A stretch of 64,000 nt of DNA from DASTFY01 sp963769115 (GTDB taxonomy: Bacteria; Actinomycetota; Acidimicrobiia; Acidimicrobiales; Ilumatobacteraceae), in contig CAVYKN010000001.1 of the NCBI GenBank assembly GCA_963769115.1, forward strand, positions 60,009 to 124,008, written 5' to 3'. The number at the start of each line of letters is the position of its first letter. Positions within the stretch are counted from its first letter, which is position 1. A program made the translations under genes and the position numbers. A model generated the notes under the pieces. It was given only the letters and a program-made list of their open reading frames with translations, made no database searches and was not told the DNA's origin. Below are positions 1 to 9,679 of this stretch, in pieces.

Positions 1-2
1 AG

Positions 3-680
3 GTGGACGTCGTCGTGCTCGCCGGGGATCACCTCGACGTGTCGTCGTCGGTGCCGTTGGACACCCAGATCGTCGTCGTCGAGACGTACCTCGAGTTGCT
101 CGCCGGACGCACGACGGTGGTCGCCTGCTCCGGAAACCACGACCTGACCGAGGTCGACGCAGGCGGTGAACGCGCTGCGCCATGGCTGGCCGCGGCGCGC
201 CGCCTCGGTGTGCTCGTGGATGGGGACAGCAGGGAGCTCGACGACGCGCTCGTCACCGTCTGCCCCTGGTGGGACGGCCCGATGCAGCGCGAAGCCGTCG
301 CTCGTCAGCTGGCGCGGGACGCCGCCCAGCCGCACCACCGGTGGATCTGGATCTACCACTGGCCCCCGGCGGGTTCGGCGACGACGTGGACAGGGCGAAC
401 CTTCTATGGCGACGGAGACCTGGCCGGCTGGATCGAAGAGCATCGTCCGGACATCGTGCTGAGCGGTCACGTGCACCAGCCGCCCTTCGTGGCCGAGGGA
501 TCGTGGATCGACCGCGTCGGTTCGACGTGGGTGTTCAACCCCGGTCGCCAGATCGGTCCGGAGCCGAGCCACGTCGTCATCGACCTGGACGAGGGCGTTG
601 CGACGTGGAGCTCCATGCTCGGCGTCGAGCGCCAGGAGCTCTCCGGCGAGCCTGTGCGTCCCCGCGCGCTGTTCTCGTAG
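3..680 (+). CDS. Metallophosphoesterase, 5'-truncated by the window edge
   Basis: This is a calcineurin-like metallophosphoesterase. The family uses a dinuclear metal centre to hydrolyse phosphate esters or cyclic nucleotides. The reading frame is open from the first bases, and the usual N-terminal D-x-H motif is missing, so the gene starts outside the window. Visible metal-binding motifs in order are AGDHLD near residue 7, GNHD near 45, a lone His in IYHWPP near 118 and SGHVH near 155. The C-terminal part runs through GSTWVFNPGR, the usual fold closure. About 225 residues are present. The substrate cannot be told from sequence. The next gene on the same strand starts 122 bp downstream. Confidence 0.8.
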   Translation: MDVVVLAGDHLDVSSSVPLDTQIVVVETYLELLAGRTTVVACSGNHDLTEVDAGGERAAPWLAAARRLGVLVDGDSRELDDALVTVCPWWDGPMQREAVARQLARDAAQPHHRWIWIYHWPPAGSATTWTGRTFYGDGDLAGWIEEHRPDIVLSGHVHQPPFVAEGSWIDRVGSTWVFNPGRQIGPEPSHVVIDLDEGVATWSSMLGVERQELSGEPVRPRALFS

Positions 681-802
681 CGCCCGGCGCACCGCCGTCT
701 CTGCGCCCGTCGAGGGGCGCACGCGTGCTCACTAGAGTCGCCGGGCACGAAAATGCGGCGGCCACGCCCCACTGCCCGTAGCGCGGCCAGAACGGAGCGA
801 TC

Positions 803-2357
803 GTGATCCACCCCAGCCCACTCCCGGACGTGGACATCCCCGACCGGTTGCTCACCGACTTCGTCCTGGGTCACGCCGCCGGCAGGGCGGACAGACCCGC
901 CCTCATCGACGGTCCGACGGGGCGGGTTGTGAGCTACGGACAGCTCGACGACGCCGTGCGGCGTCTGGCCGGCGGTCTCGTGGCCCGGGGCTTCGGACCC
1001 GGTCAGGTACTGGCGCTGATGGCGCCGAACGTGCCGGAGTACGCCGTCGTCTTCCATGCCGTCGCCATGGCCGGTGGCGCCATCACGACGATCAACCCGA
1101 CCTACACGGAGCGGGAGGTCCACCACCAACTCGTGGACGCCGGAGCGTCGCTGCTCGTGACCGTCCCGGCGACGCTGGAAGTGGCCGCGGCGGCCGCCGA
1201 ACGCACGGCCATCACCGCGACCGCGGTCATGGGATCCGCTGAAGGAGTCGATTCGCTCGAGGAGTGGTACGGCGAGCCGCTGGCCGAGCAGGTGGCCGTT
1301 TCCGGCGAGGCCGTCGTCGCCCTGCCGTACTCGTCGGGCACCACGGGCCTGTCGAAGGGCGTGATGCTCACGCACCGCAACCTGGTCGCCAACATCGCCC
1401 AGATCATCACGCCGGGCGACTTCCTCGAGGACGACGTCATCATCGCCGTCCTGCCCTTCTTCCACATCTACGGGATGCAGGTGCTCATGAACACCGGCCT
1501 CTCGGTCGGGGCCTCGATCGTCACGATGCCGCGCTTCGACCTGCCTCAGTTCCTCCAGCTCCACCAGGACTACGGCATCACGAGGACGTTCGTGGCGCCT
1601 CCCATCGTCGTGGCGCTGGCGAAGCACCCGGCGGTGGGGGACTACGACCTCAGCTCGATACGCCAGGTCTTCTCCGGAGCGGCGCCGTTGTCGGCCGAGC
1701 TGGCCGAGGAGGCGGGCGGGCGGCTCGGCTGCGAGGTCGTGCAGGGCTACGGCATGACCGAGGCGTCCCCGGTGACCCACATGACCCCGGCGGGGGGCTA
1801 CAAGCCCGGGTCGGTCGGGGTGACCGTCCCCAACACCGCGACCAGGATCGTCGATCCGCTCACCGGCGAGAACCTCGGCGTGGGCAGCGACGGAGAGGTC
1901 TGGGTGCAGGGCCCGCAGGTCATGCAGGGGTACCTCAACAACCCCGAGGCCACCGCCGCCACGATCGACGATGACGGCTGGCTCCACACCGGCGACATCG
2001 GCCACCTGGACGAGGACGGCCACCTGTACGTCGTCGACCGCCTCAAGGAGCTCATCAAGTACAAGGGCTTCCAGGTGGCGCCGGCCGAGTTGGAGGGGAT
2101 CCTGCTCACCCACCCGGCCGTCGCCGACGCGGCCGTGGTCGGGCTGCCCGACGACGAGGCCGGCGAGATCCCGGTCGGCTACGTCGTGCTCAAGCCCGAC
2201 CAGTCGGCCTCGGCGCGACGAGGTCCAGGAGTTCGTGGCCGGCCAGGTGGCCAGCTACAAGCAGCTCCGCGAGGTCGTCCTCATCGACGCGGTGCCGAAA
2301 TCGCCGTCCGGCAAGATCCTCCGCCGCGTGCTCAAGGAGCAGGCCACCTCCTCGTAG
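803..2357 (+). CDS. Acyl-CoA synthetase / 4-coumarate-CoA ligase-like, one frame change
   Basis: ANL-superfamily adenylating enzyme that activates a carboxylic acid as an acyl-AMP and transfers it to CoA. The P-loop-like motif YSSGTTGLSKGV lies near residue 176, the GYGMTEASP motif near 315, the hinge region GWLHTGDIGHLD near 395 and the C-terminal catalytic Lys in PKSPSGKILRR near the end. The length of about 518 residues fits the 4-coumarate-CoA ligase/medium-chain group. The frame changes by +1 near 2212, and the last 47 residues (DEVQEFVAGQ onward) continue in the next frame to the TAG at 2355. This looks like a base insertion rather than a pseudogene, because both halves are conserved. 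The start is GTG at 803. The substrate is unknown. Confidence 0.88.
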
Positions 2358-2399
2358 CGTGCTCGTCGCGGGCCAGCCGCCGGGCCGGCCGCGACTTTC

Positions 2400-3584
2400 T
2401 TGCCGTTCTGCGTCATACCCAGGGACGACGCCCGTTCCTCAGGTGTGACGAGCTTGGCCCCGCCCTGCGCCGACCCGACGGTCGACGTGCCCTCTGCCTC
2501 CGTGGTCGAGCGGCCGCGCCTGCGCATGGTCGCGCTCGTGCCCGCGCACGACGAGGCGGCCGGCATCGGCGCCACGATCGAGGCCCTCCTGGCCCAGACC
2601 CGGCTGCTCGACGAGATCGTCGTCATCGGCGACAACTGCACGGACGACACCGTGGCCATCGCCCGCCGCTACCCCGTGACGGTGATCGAGACGGCCGGCA
2701 ACCAGCACCGCAAGTCGGGTGCCCTGAACATGGCCTGGCGCCGCTTCGCCACCGACGCCGACATCGTCGTGACCGTCGACGCCGACACCGAGCTCGACGC
2801 CAACGCCGTGGCCGACTGGGAGGCCGAGTTCCAGGCCGATCCGAGCCTCGGTGGGTCGACCGCCAAGTTCACGATGCGTCCCGGCAAGGGGATGCTCCTG
2901 CGCTGGCAGCGCTTCGAGTTCGCGACGTCCGTCGACGTCGCCCTGCGGCGGGGCTCGACCTCGGTGCTGGCCGGCGCCGGCGCGGCCCTCCGCAACGAGG
3001 CGCTGCGCAACGTCATGGAGCGGGGCGACCGCGAGGGTCCGTGGACCTACGCCTCGACCGTCGAGGACTTCGAGCTCACGCACCGGCTGCGGGAGCTGGG
3101 CTGGGCCTGCCGCACCAGCCCGACGATCCGCGCCTTCACCGATCCGATGCCCAGCGTCTCGGCCCTGTGGGGCCAGCGGCTGAAGTGGTCGTCGGGGACC
3201 GCCGAGGACCTCATGAGCTTCGGCCTCACGCGGCTGACCTTCCTGGCCTGGTGCCAGCAGGCGGCCGGCATGCTCGCCGTCATGACCCGGATCCTCTGGG
3301 TGGTGGTGACCATCTGGGCCTTCATGCTCGGCGCCGGTGGCTTCAACCCGCTGTGGCTGCTGCTCCCGGCCATCACGATCACGCTGTCCGTCAAGCGCGC
3401 GGTGCGCATCCCGCACCGGGACTGGCGCGACATCGCCCTCGCCGCCCTCGTGGTGCCCCAGGAGGTCTACTCCTGGCTCCAGGTGGGCTGGTTCGCCTCG
3501 TCCTGGTGGCGGGTGCTGGCAGCGCGGGTGACGCGCCGCCGCCCCGACTACTGGGCCGTCCAATACCGCGCCGAGAGGGGGTGA
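2400..3584 (+). CDS. Membrane glycosyltransferase family 2 (polysaccharide synthase-like)
   Basis: A processive-type GT2 enzyme related to the hyaluronan/chitin/poly-GlcNAc synthase group. The GT-A core holds VDADTELD near residue 125 (sugar-nucleotide/metal DxD), TVEDFELTHRL near 220 (catalytic Asp) and QRLKW near 257, the place of the Q-x-x-R-W acceptor motif. Residues 280-380 contain several hydrophobic segments, so it should sit in the membrane and export the polymer. The start is uncertain: TTG at 2400, or GTG at 2445, which removes a non-conserved leader. It is followed after 6 bp by a tiny LPATG gene and then by a NodB-type deacetylase. That context resembles PNAG or Nod-factor backbone synthesis (synthase plus deacetylase), but the polymer identity is inference. 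Confidence 0.85.
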   Translation: MPFCVIPRDDARSSGVTSLAPPCADPTVDVPSASVVERPRLRMVALVPAHDEAAGIGATIEALLAQTRLLDEIVVIGDNCTDDTVAIARRYPVTVIETAGNQHRKSGALNMAWRRFATDADIVVTVDADTELDANAVADWEAEFQADPSLGGSTAKFTMRPGKGMLLRWQRFEFATSVDVALRRGSTSVLAGAGAALRNEALRNVMERGDREGPWTYASTVEDFELTHRLRELGWACRTSPTIRAFTDPMPSVSALWGQRLKWSSGTAEDLMSFGLTRLTFLAWCQQAAGMLAVMTRILWVVVTIWAFMLGAGGFNPLWLLLPAITITLSVKRAVRIPHRDWRDIALAALVVPQEVYSWLQVGWFASSWWRVLAARVTRRRPDYWAVQYRAERG

Positions 3585-3590
3585 CGAAGA

Positions 3591-3770
3591 ATGAACTACT
3601 CCTCCACCCTCAGCGCAGGCGCCGCGACCGGCGCCGCCGGAGCGGCCGGCGCCATGCTGCCGGCCACGGGCTTCGGAACAGCTGCCACGTTGCTGCTCGC
3701 CCTCAGCCTGATCGGCGCCGGCGCAGCCCTGGTGTCGCTGGTGCGCCGCCCGGCCACCGCGAAGCCCTGA
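3591..3770 (+). CDS. 59-residue LPXTG-type micro-protein
   Basis: A short ORF with ATG at 3591, six bases after the GT2 stop, preceded by a purine-rich ribosome site (gagaggggg). The protein is Ala/Gly-rich at the N-terminus, then has LPATG at about residues 24-28, a roughly 20-residue hydrophobic segment (TLLLALSLIGAGAALVSLV) and a basic RR tail. This is the layout of a sortase cell-wall sorting signal: LPXTG, membrane span, positive tail. There is no ectodomain and no clear N-terminal signal peptide, so it is essentially a sorting signal alone. Close coupling to the GT2 gene suggests a joint role, for example as an anchor or accessory peptide for the polysaccharide. Function is unknown; the gene call rests on spacing, coding composition and motif. 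Confidence 0.7.
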   Translation: MNYSSTLSAGAATGAAGAAGAMLPATGFGTAATLLLALSLIGAGAALVSLVRRPATAKP

Positions 3771-3795
3771 GAACCCGGCGCTTCGCGCCCTGATC

Positions 3796-3831
3796 GATGG
3801 CCGGAGGGCGTCCCCCCGCCCTCCGGCCATC
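3796..3831. terminator. Perfect 15-bp hairpin between LPATG gene and deacetylase
   Basis: The arms 3796-3810 (gatggccggagggcg) and 3817-3831 are exact reverse complements around a 6-nt loop (tccccc). No T-run follows, so it is not a textbook Rho-independent terminator. It could end or stabilise the GT2 transcript, or set different expression of the downstream deacetylase, which has its own ribosome site 25 nt later. Confidence 0.6.
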
Positions 3832-3870
3832 AGACAACCAACCGCCAACCCCGCTTCACGAAGGAAAGAG

Positions 3871-4620
3871 ATGTCCAAGAAGGCCCTCGTGCCCCTGCTG
3901 ACCGGTGCGACCATCACCCTGCTCGCCCTGCCGATCGCCGGCACACTGCGAGCCAGCGCGCGCTCCGAGGAGCGTCCGGCGGCGGCCGAGAAGAGCTGCG
4001 ACGCCTATGTGGCACTGACCTTCGACGACGGCCCGACCCCCCTCACCGCTGACCTGCTCGACGTCCTGGCCGACCACGGTGCCCGCGCCACGATGTTCAA
4101 CGTCGGCACGGCCATCGAGGATCACCCGGAGATGGTGCAAGAGCAACTGGACGCCGGGCACGCGGTCGAGAACCACACGCGGACCCACGCCGACCTCACC
4201 ACCCTGACGCCCGAACAGGTCGCCGAGGAGATCACCACGACCAACGCCGACCTGCGCGACGCCGGCGCCGACCCGCAGTGGTTCCGGCCGCCCTACGGCT
4301 ACACGGACGAGCGGGTCAAGGCGGCTGTGGCGGCCGCGGGGCTCCAAGAGGTCATCTGGACGACCGACACCTTCGACTGGAAGGAGAGCAGCCCGCAGCA
4401 GCTGCTCGACCGGGCGCTCGCCGTCGAGCCGGGCGGGATCATCCTCATGCACGACGGCCAGCAAGGCACGATCGACTCCCTGCCCGCCATCCTGGATGGG
4501 CTGGCGGAGCGCGGCCTGTGCTTCGGCCAGATCCTTCCCGACACGGCCGATCACTGGCCGGCCGAGTGGGCCGCCAACACCTACAAGGCCGTGGCCGGCC
4601 CCTGGGAGGACGAGGGCTGA
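3871..4620 (+). CDS. Polysaccharide deacetylase (NodB homology domain), secreted or membrane-anchored
   Basis: Carbohydrate esterase 4 enzyme that removes N-acetyl groups from GlcNAc polymers using a divalent metal. After an N-terminal hydrophobic segment (residues 8-27, signal peptide or anchor) come the family motifs: TFDDGP near 50 (catalytic base and metal Asp), NHTRTH near 100 (metal His pair), RPPYG near 140 and ILMHDG near 190. The length of 249 residues is normal for a single-domain enzyme. A good ribosome site (gaaggaaagag) precedes ATG 3871. With the upstream GT2 synthase it likely makes a partly de-acetylated amino-polysaccharide at the cell surface; that link is inferred from gene order. 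Confidence 0.88.
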   Translation: MSKKALVPLLTGATITLLALPIAGTLRASARSEERPAAAEKSCDAYVALTFDDGPTPLTADLLDVLADHGARATMFNVGTAIEDHPEMVQEQLDAGHAVENHTRTHADLTTLTPEQVAEEITTTNADLRDAGADPQWFRPPYGYTDERVKAAVAAAGLQEVIWTTDTFDWKESSPQQLLDRALAVEPGGIILMHDGQQGTIDSLPAILDGLAERGLCFGQILPDTADHWPAEWAANTYKAVAGPWEDEG

Positions 4621-5050
4621 GGGTCATCGATCAGGCCCGGTCCGGCGTCGACCGACGGCGGCCAGGGGCCGCATGTGGTCTGTGCCTCCCCGTCTCCGGG
4701 CCAGGGCGGGATGGTGACGCCGATCGCAACCAGGGCTTCGTCATCCGTGGCCCGGAACTGGAAGTCCGTGCCGACCGGGATGGACAACGAAGTCCCGGGC
4801 ATCAGATCGACGATCTCCTCTGCGGTCCCGAGCGACGCCACATCTGACCTCGACCGGACACCACGTACCAGAGCTCCGAGACCGTGCGGTGCCGCACGGC
4901 TACCGCGACCGCACCGGCGGCCAGCGTGAAGCGGGCCATCGAGGCCTCGGGCAGGCCGGCGAGGACGTCGACGACGGAGCCGTCCGGAGCGAGGACCGCC
5001 AGGCCTTGATCCGCGCCGACCGTCGCGAACGGGGGCGGTGCGTCCACCAT
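4581..5050 (-). CDS. Cupin-domain protein, one frame change
   Basis: A small single-domain cupin read on the minus strand from ATG at 5050. The first part contains the strand ELWYVVSGRGQMWR, and the second, after a frame change near 4835, contains DLMPGTSLSIPVGTDFQFRA and ALVAIGVTIPPWPGD, typical of the second half of the cupin barrel. The two metal-binding cupin motifs are poorly conserved (few His), so a binding rather than catalytic role is possible. The C-terminus overlaps the end of the convergent deacetylase gene by about 40 bp; that end is uncertain. It lies downstream of the molybdoenzyme on the same strand, separated by 154 bp. Confidence 0.6.
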
Positions 5051-5204
5051 CTCAGCCTGGCACGCGCCCCGGTGCAGCTAGATCCGTCGGTCGGGACAGC
5101 GAACTCTGAGCACTTCGCGCTCGTTGGTGGCGCGTTCGTCTCAGAGCTCGATCCGGGGAGTGCGAGGCCTCGGTCGGGGTCGGCCAGCTGGTGGAGGGCG
5201 AGAT

Positions 5205-8086
5205 TCAGCCGGCTGTCGGCGCCCGGTAGGCGGTGGCCGCCGGCTTGACGGGCCGGGCCAGCCAGAGCGGACGCCGCAGCCCACCCGGACCAGGGCCGGG
5301 CCGGGCCTTGGCCAGCCACTCCCGGTACACCTCGGTCGAGCGGGCCGTGTCCACGACGACGTCGCCGTACTGGTCGCCGGGCTGCGCCGGCCCCACCGTC
5401 ACCCGCTGCAGCCAGCAGTGCATCCCCGAGACAGGGTCCGGTTGCACGGGGAAGGTCAGGTTCTGGTGGACGCCGGCGTCCGACCACCACACCCGCTCGG
5501 AGTCCGGATCGTCCGACGCGAACGGCGCGACCGCAGCCCTGCTGGCGCAGCGCCCACCGCTGGCCCGCCCCGCCCGCCCCGTCCGTCGCGCCACCGTAGG
5601 CCTGACCGTCCGGGCCGGTGATCCCGACCCGCCCGGACGACCACCGCTGCGCGCCGCGGGTGTCGTCGAGCCGCCACCGGCCCATGTGGTGGGAGGCGCC
5701 GACCACTCCCGGCCGGATGCCCTCGGTGCGCCAGGCCCGGATGACGAACCAGCCCAGCCGGGTGCTGACCCGCACGAGGCCGTCGACCTCGATCCCGAGC
5801 TTCTCGGCGTCGCTCGGGTGGATCCAGAGCGGGTGACCGTGGCTGATCTCGTTGAGCCACTTCGAGTTGCCGCCGCGGGTGTGGATCATCGTCGGTAGAC
5901 GGAACGTCGGTATCAGGATCCGCTCGCCGGCCAGGAAGTCGAGGTCCTCCCAGTGGACGTGGGACGGGATCCACGTCGGCACCGCGTACTCCGGCCAGCC
6001 CCAGTCCCGCAGCATCTCGGAGTACAGCTCCAGCTTCCGCGACGGCGTGGGGAAGCCGGCCCGGACCACGCCGTCGATCTCGACGCCCACCGAGCCGTCG
6101 CCGATGAACGGCATGTGGCCGCCGATGTCCTCGAGGTCGTCGTGGCGGCCGGCCGTGCCGGGCACGCGGTACACGCCGTCGTCCTCGCGCACCGCGCCGG
6201 CGGTCTCCAGCTCTTGCTCGGGGACCATCCGCTCGTGGAGCTCGTACTGGTCACCCGGCAGCTCGAAGGCGCCGTGGCGGCGCATGTACTGGAGCGGGCT
6301 GAGGCCCTCGGCGGCCGCCGCCTCTGGGAGACCGGGCACGGAGTGGGTGAACAGGTGCTCGTAGTACTCGTCCACGGAGATGGGATGCCCTGGGCGCTCC
6401 GGCGACTCGAAGTGGCTGCGGATGCCGAGCGAGCCGTCGGGATCGATGTGGAACGCGAGGTCGATCCACCACTCGTTCTCCTCCCAGACCTCGCCGGGGT
6501 TGACCTGCCAGGTGCGGTCGACGGTCCGACCCTGCTGCTCGGCGAACACCTTGAACACCGGCTGGCGGAAGCCGATCCACCGGCCGGTGTGGGTCTCGTA
6601 GGAGGCGACGTCGTGCCGTTCGGCGCCGACCCCCATGGGGAGGACGTAGTCCGCGAACCAGGCCGTCTCCGACCAGGAAGGGGTGAGGGCGACGTGGCAG
6701 CCGACGAGCTCCTCGTCGGTCAGGACCTCCAGCCACGAGAACCCGTCCGGGTTCGTCCAGACCGGGTTGTAGACCCGGGTGAAGTAGGTGTCGAGGCGGC
6801 CGCGGCCCTCCTTCAGGAAGTGGGGGAGGAGCATCGACAGCTCGTGGTGGGCGAGCGGGTACTCGGCCGGCCAGGTGATGTCGTTCCACTGGTCGTGGGG
6901 ATGGACGGGCTTGGGCGGCACGGGGATGAACTTGTTCCAGCCGTTCGGGCTGGTGCCGCCGGTGCGTGCCGATCGAGCCGGTGAGCACGTTGAGCAGCCA
7001 GAGGCAGCGGGCCGTCTGCCACCCTCCCTCGTTGCCGGCGCCCGACGCCCGCCAGGTGTGCGACGAGAACCTCCCGAGCGCGCTCCCGATGAGCTCGCCG
7101 ATGCGGCGGATCTGGGCGGCATCGAGGCCGCACAGCTGCGCGGCCCGCTCGGGCGTGTAGTCGGCGTAGAGGTCGAGCAGCGCGGGGCCGACGGACGCGA
7201 ACTCGACGGGCAGGTCCGGTCTGGTCTCACGGAGGAACGTCTCCCAGTTCACCCAGCGGCGAACGAACTCCCGGTCCCAGGTCCCCGCCTCGAGCAGCAG
7301 GCGGGCCAGCGCCAGCAGCAGCACGGGCTCGGTGCCGGGCCAGGCCGGCAGCCAGTGGTCGACCATGGACGCGGTGTTGGACAGCCGTGGATCGACGCAG
7401 ATGACCTTCGCGCCCCGCTGTTGTCCCTCGATGATGCGCTGCGCGTGGGGGTTGAAGTAGTGGCCGGCCTCCAGGTGCGAGGAGATGAGGAAGATGACGT
7501 CGGCGTTGGCGTGGTCCGGTGACGGGCGGTCGAAGCCCATCCACGCCGCGTAGCCGACGCGGGCTCCCGACGAGCAGATGTTGGTGTGGGAGTTGTGCGC
7601 GTCGAGCCCCCACGCGTGCAGCACCCGCTCGATGAAGCTGTCGTCGCCCGGCCGGCCGACGTGGTACATGACCTCCCGGCCCCGGCCCTCGCGGATGGCC
7701 GTCCCGATGCGCCCGCCGATCTCGGCCAGGGCCTGGTCCCACGTGATGCGCTCCCACTCGCCGCCGCCCCGCCGGCCGGCCCGCTTGAGCGGGTACAGGA
7801 TGCGCTCGGGGTCGTAGACCTGGTTGAGGGTGGCCGGGCCCTTGGCGCAGTTGCGGCCCCGGCTGGCCGGGTGGTGCGGGTTGCCCTCGAGCCGGTCGAT
7901 GCGCCCGGTGTCCTTGTCGACGTAGGCCAGCAGGCCGCAGCACGCCTCGCAGTTGAAGCACGTCGTCGGGATGAGCGAGAACCGCCGGCGGGTGCGGCGG
8001 CCGTGCGCCCACTCCTGGGCGTCGTACTCCTCCCAGTCGTCCCAGCGCTCGGGCGGGGGATAGCTCGTGAGGTCCGGCGTGGTCAC
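5205..8086 (-). CDS. Molybdopterin-dependent oxidoreductase, catalytic subunit; two frame changes
   Basis: Large subunit of a DMSO-reductase-family (complex iron-sulfur molybdoenzyme) complex, about 960 residues. The N-terminal 4Fe-4S motif CFNCEACCGLL...NCAKG lies near residues 36-85. HTNICSSGARVGY near 170 probably supplies a Cys ligand to Mo. The C-terminal molybdopterin-dinucleotide domain includes HPLWIHPSDAEKLG. There is no Tat signal peptide, so the active site should face the cytoplasm. Frame changes occur near 6965 and 5540. GTG at 8086 overlaps the stop of the upstream FeS/NrfD gene (GTGA), showing translational coupling. Substrate is unknown; sulfur-compound or formate-type chemistry are options in this family. 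Confidence 0.85.
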
Positions 8087-9637
8087 GAGAGCGGCACCGC
8101 CTGACCTGCCCGCACGAAGGCGTCCTCGTAGGAGTACAGCCCGGCCAGGACGGTGACCCCCGCGGCGACCGTGAGGGCTGTGCCGACCGTGGCGTCCGCC
8201 CCGAGCAGGCCGACCACGGCCAGCACCAGCGGCACCACCATCCCGACCCCGACCCCGACGGCCCAGAACGCGACGGCGTGCTCGCCACGCGTCATCACCG
8301 CGAGGGCCAGCTCGACCGCCGCGGTGCCCCGGGACGTGAGCTCGATGGCGAGGAGGGCGAGCAGGCCGGCCGTGCCGCCGGCCAGCGCCCACAGAAGGGT
8401 GGTGGTGATGTCGCCGCCGGTGTCGAAGAGCGGGGCCAGGACCAGGAGCGCGCCCGCGCCGGCCGCCACGGCCTGGGCCAGCAGCACGGGGAGCAGCAGC
8501 GGCGTCTGCCAGAGGTCCCGTCCCTCGCACTGGCCGAACAGGAAGGCGGTGTAGCCGGCGGAGCCTGCGGCGAGGAGGGCCGCGGGGAGCGCGACCGCCT
8601 GCACCACGCCGGGCCGGTCCAGCAGACCGCCGATCAGCCACACCGTCGCCAACGCGCCGTAGGCGAGGAGGATGAAGGCGCCCCGCACGAGCCACGATCG
8701 CCACTGCGGGCGGAGGAAGATCAAGTGGAAGCGGCGGGGCTGACGCAGGTCGGCGACGAGGAGGGCGCCGGTCACCGCGGCCAGCACGAGGGCGACGACG
8801 GGCGCCGCGATGCCGACCAGGCCGCGCTCGTCGGCGTGGCCGGTGACCACCAGCAGCGCTCCGACCAGCAGCGCTCCTGCCGACACCGCCTTGGTGGCCA
8901 GGTAGGCGGCCACCTTGGCCTTCCACGGCGGTGGGTGCTCGGTCGTGTAGGCGGTGCGGGCGACCACCTCGGCTCCGGCGTGCCGCTTCGATCCCCGGCG
9001 CAGGGCCGGCCGGGTCGGGTGGCCCGGTCGGGTGTCGGCCCAGATCATCCCGTCGGCGGCGATCTCCGTGCGGAGGGGATCGAGCGCGGCCTCGTCGGCG
9101 CCCTTGTAGAAGACCTTCGGCTGCGTGCCCTGCTCGGGGGCCCGCACCATCGTGCCGTGGCGGGCGAGCATCATGGCGATGCGCGACGCTCGGGTCGTCC
9201 AGGTCTCCGGCCACGATCGACTGCGTCGGGCACACGATGACGCAACTCGGCTCCAGGCTCTGCTCCACGCGATGCGCGCAGAAGTTGCACTTGTGGGCGG
9301 TCTGGGTCTCGGGGTTGATGTAGATGGCGTCGTACGGGCACGCGTTCATGCACGACTTGCAGCCGATGCACCGTGAGTCGTCGAAGTCGATGATCCCGTC
9401 GGACCGGCGGAACAGCGCGGTGGTCGGGCAGATCGTGACGCACGGCGCGTTGTCACAGTGGTTGCAGCGCAGCACCGAGTAGAAGCGGCGGGCGTCGGGG
9501 AAGGTGCCCTTCTCGATGTACTTGACCCACGTCCGGTTCACACCGAGCGGGACGTCGTGCTCCGCCTTGCAGGCCACGGTGCAGGCGTGGCAACCGATGC
9601 ACGTGTCCTGGTCGATGAGGAAACCGAAGCGGGTCAC
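8083..9637 (-). CDS. Fused 4Fe-4S ferredoxin / NrfD membrane subunit, one frame change
   Basis: Electron-transfer and membrane partner of the molybdoenzyme. The N-terminal part has four Cys clusters (CIGCHACTVACK, CNHCDNAPCVTIC, CIGCKSCMNACP, CNFC...C), as in PsrB/NrfC proteins carrying four 4Fe-4S centres. The C-terminal part, from about residue 215, is an NrfD/PsrC-type quinone-interacting membrane domain with about eight or nine hydrophobic segments. The frame shifts near 9188 at GDLDDPS; removing one base restores DPSSRIAMMLARHG, and no stop separates the halves, so I read one fused protein of about 518 residues. The start is GTG 9637, 43 bp after htrA. The fusion suggests a quinone-linked enzyme with cytoplasmic catalysis. 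Confidence 0.82.
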
Positions 9638-9679
9638 GGGACCCGCACCCTACGACGGCGCGGCGGGTGCCGCCTCGGG

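Noticed and set aside
467..2113. A 548-codon minus-strand frame opposite the acyl-CoA synthetase
   Set aside because: The plus strand carries all ANL-family motifs; the minus frame has none and is a GC-driven shadow.
3796..3831. Classical Rho-independent terminator
   Set aside because: The stem is perfect but no T-run follows on either side, so only a hairpin of uncertain role is claimed.
4621..4850. A plus-strand ORF downstream of the deacetylase
   Set aside because: The opposite strand encodes cupin strands with clear family pattern; the plus reading is unconserved.
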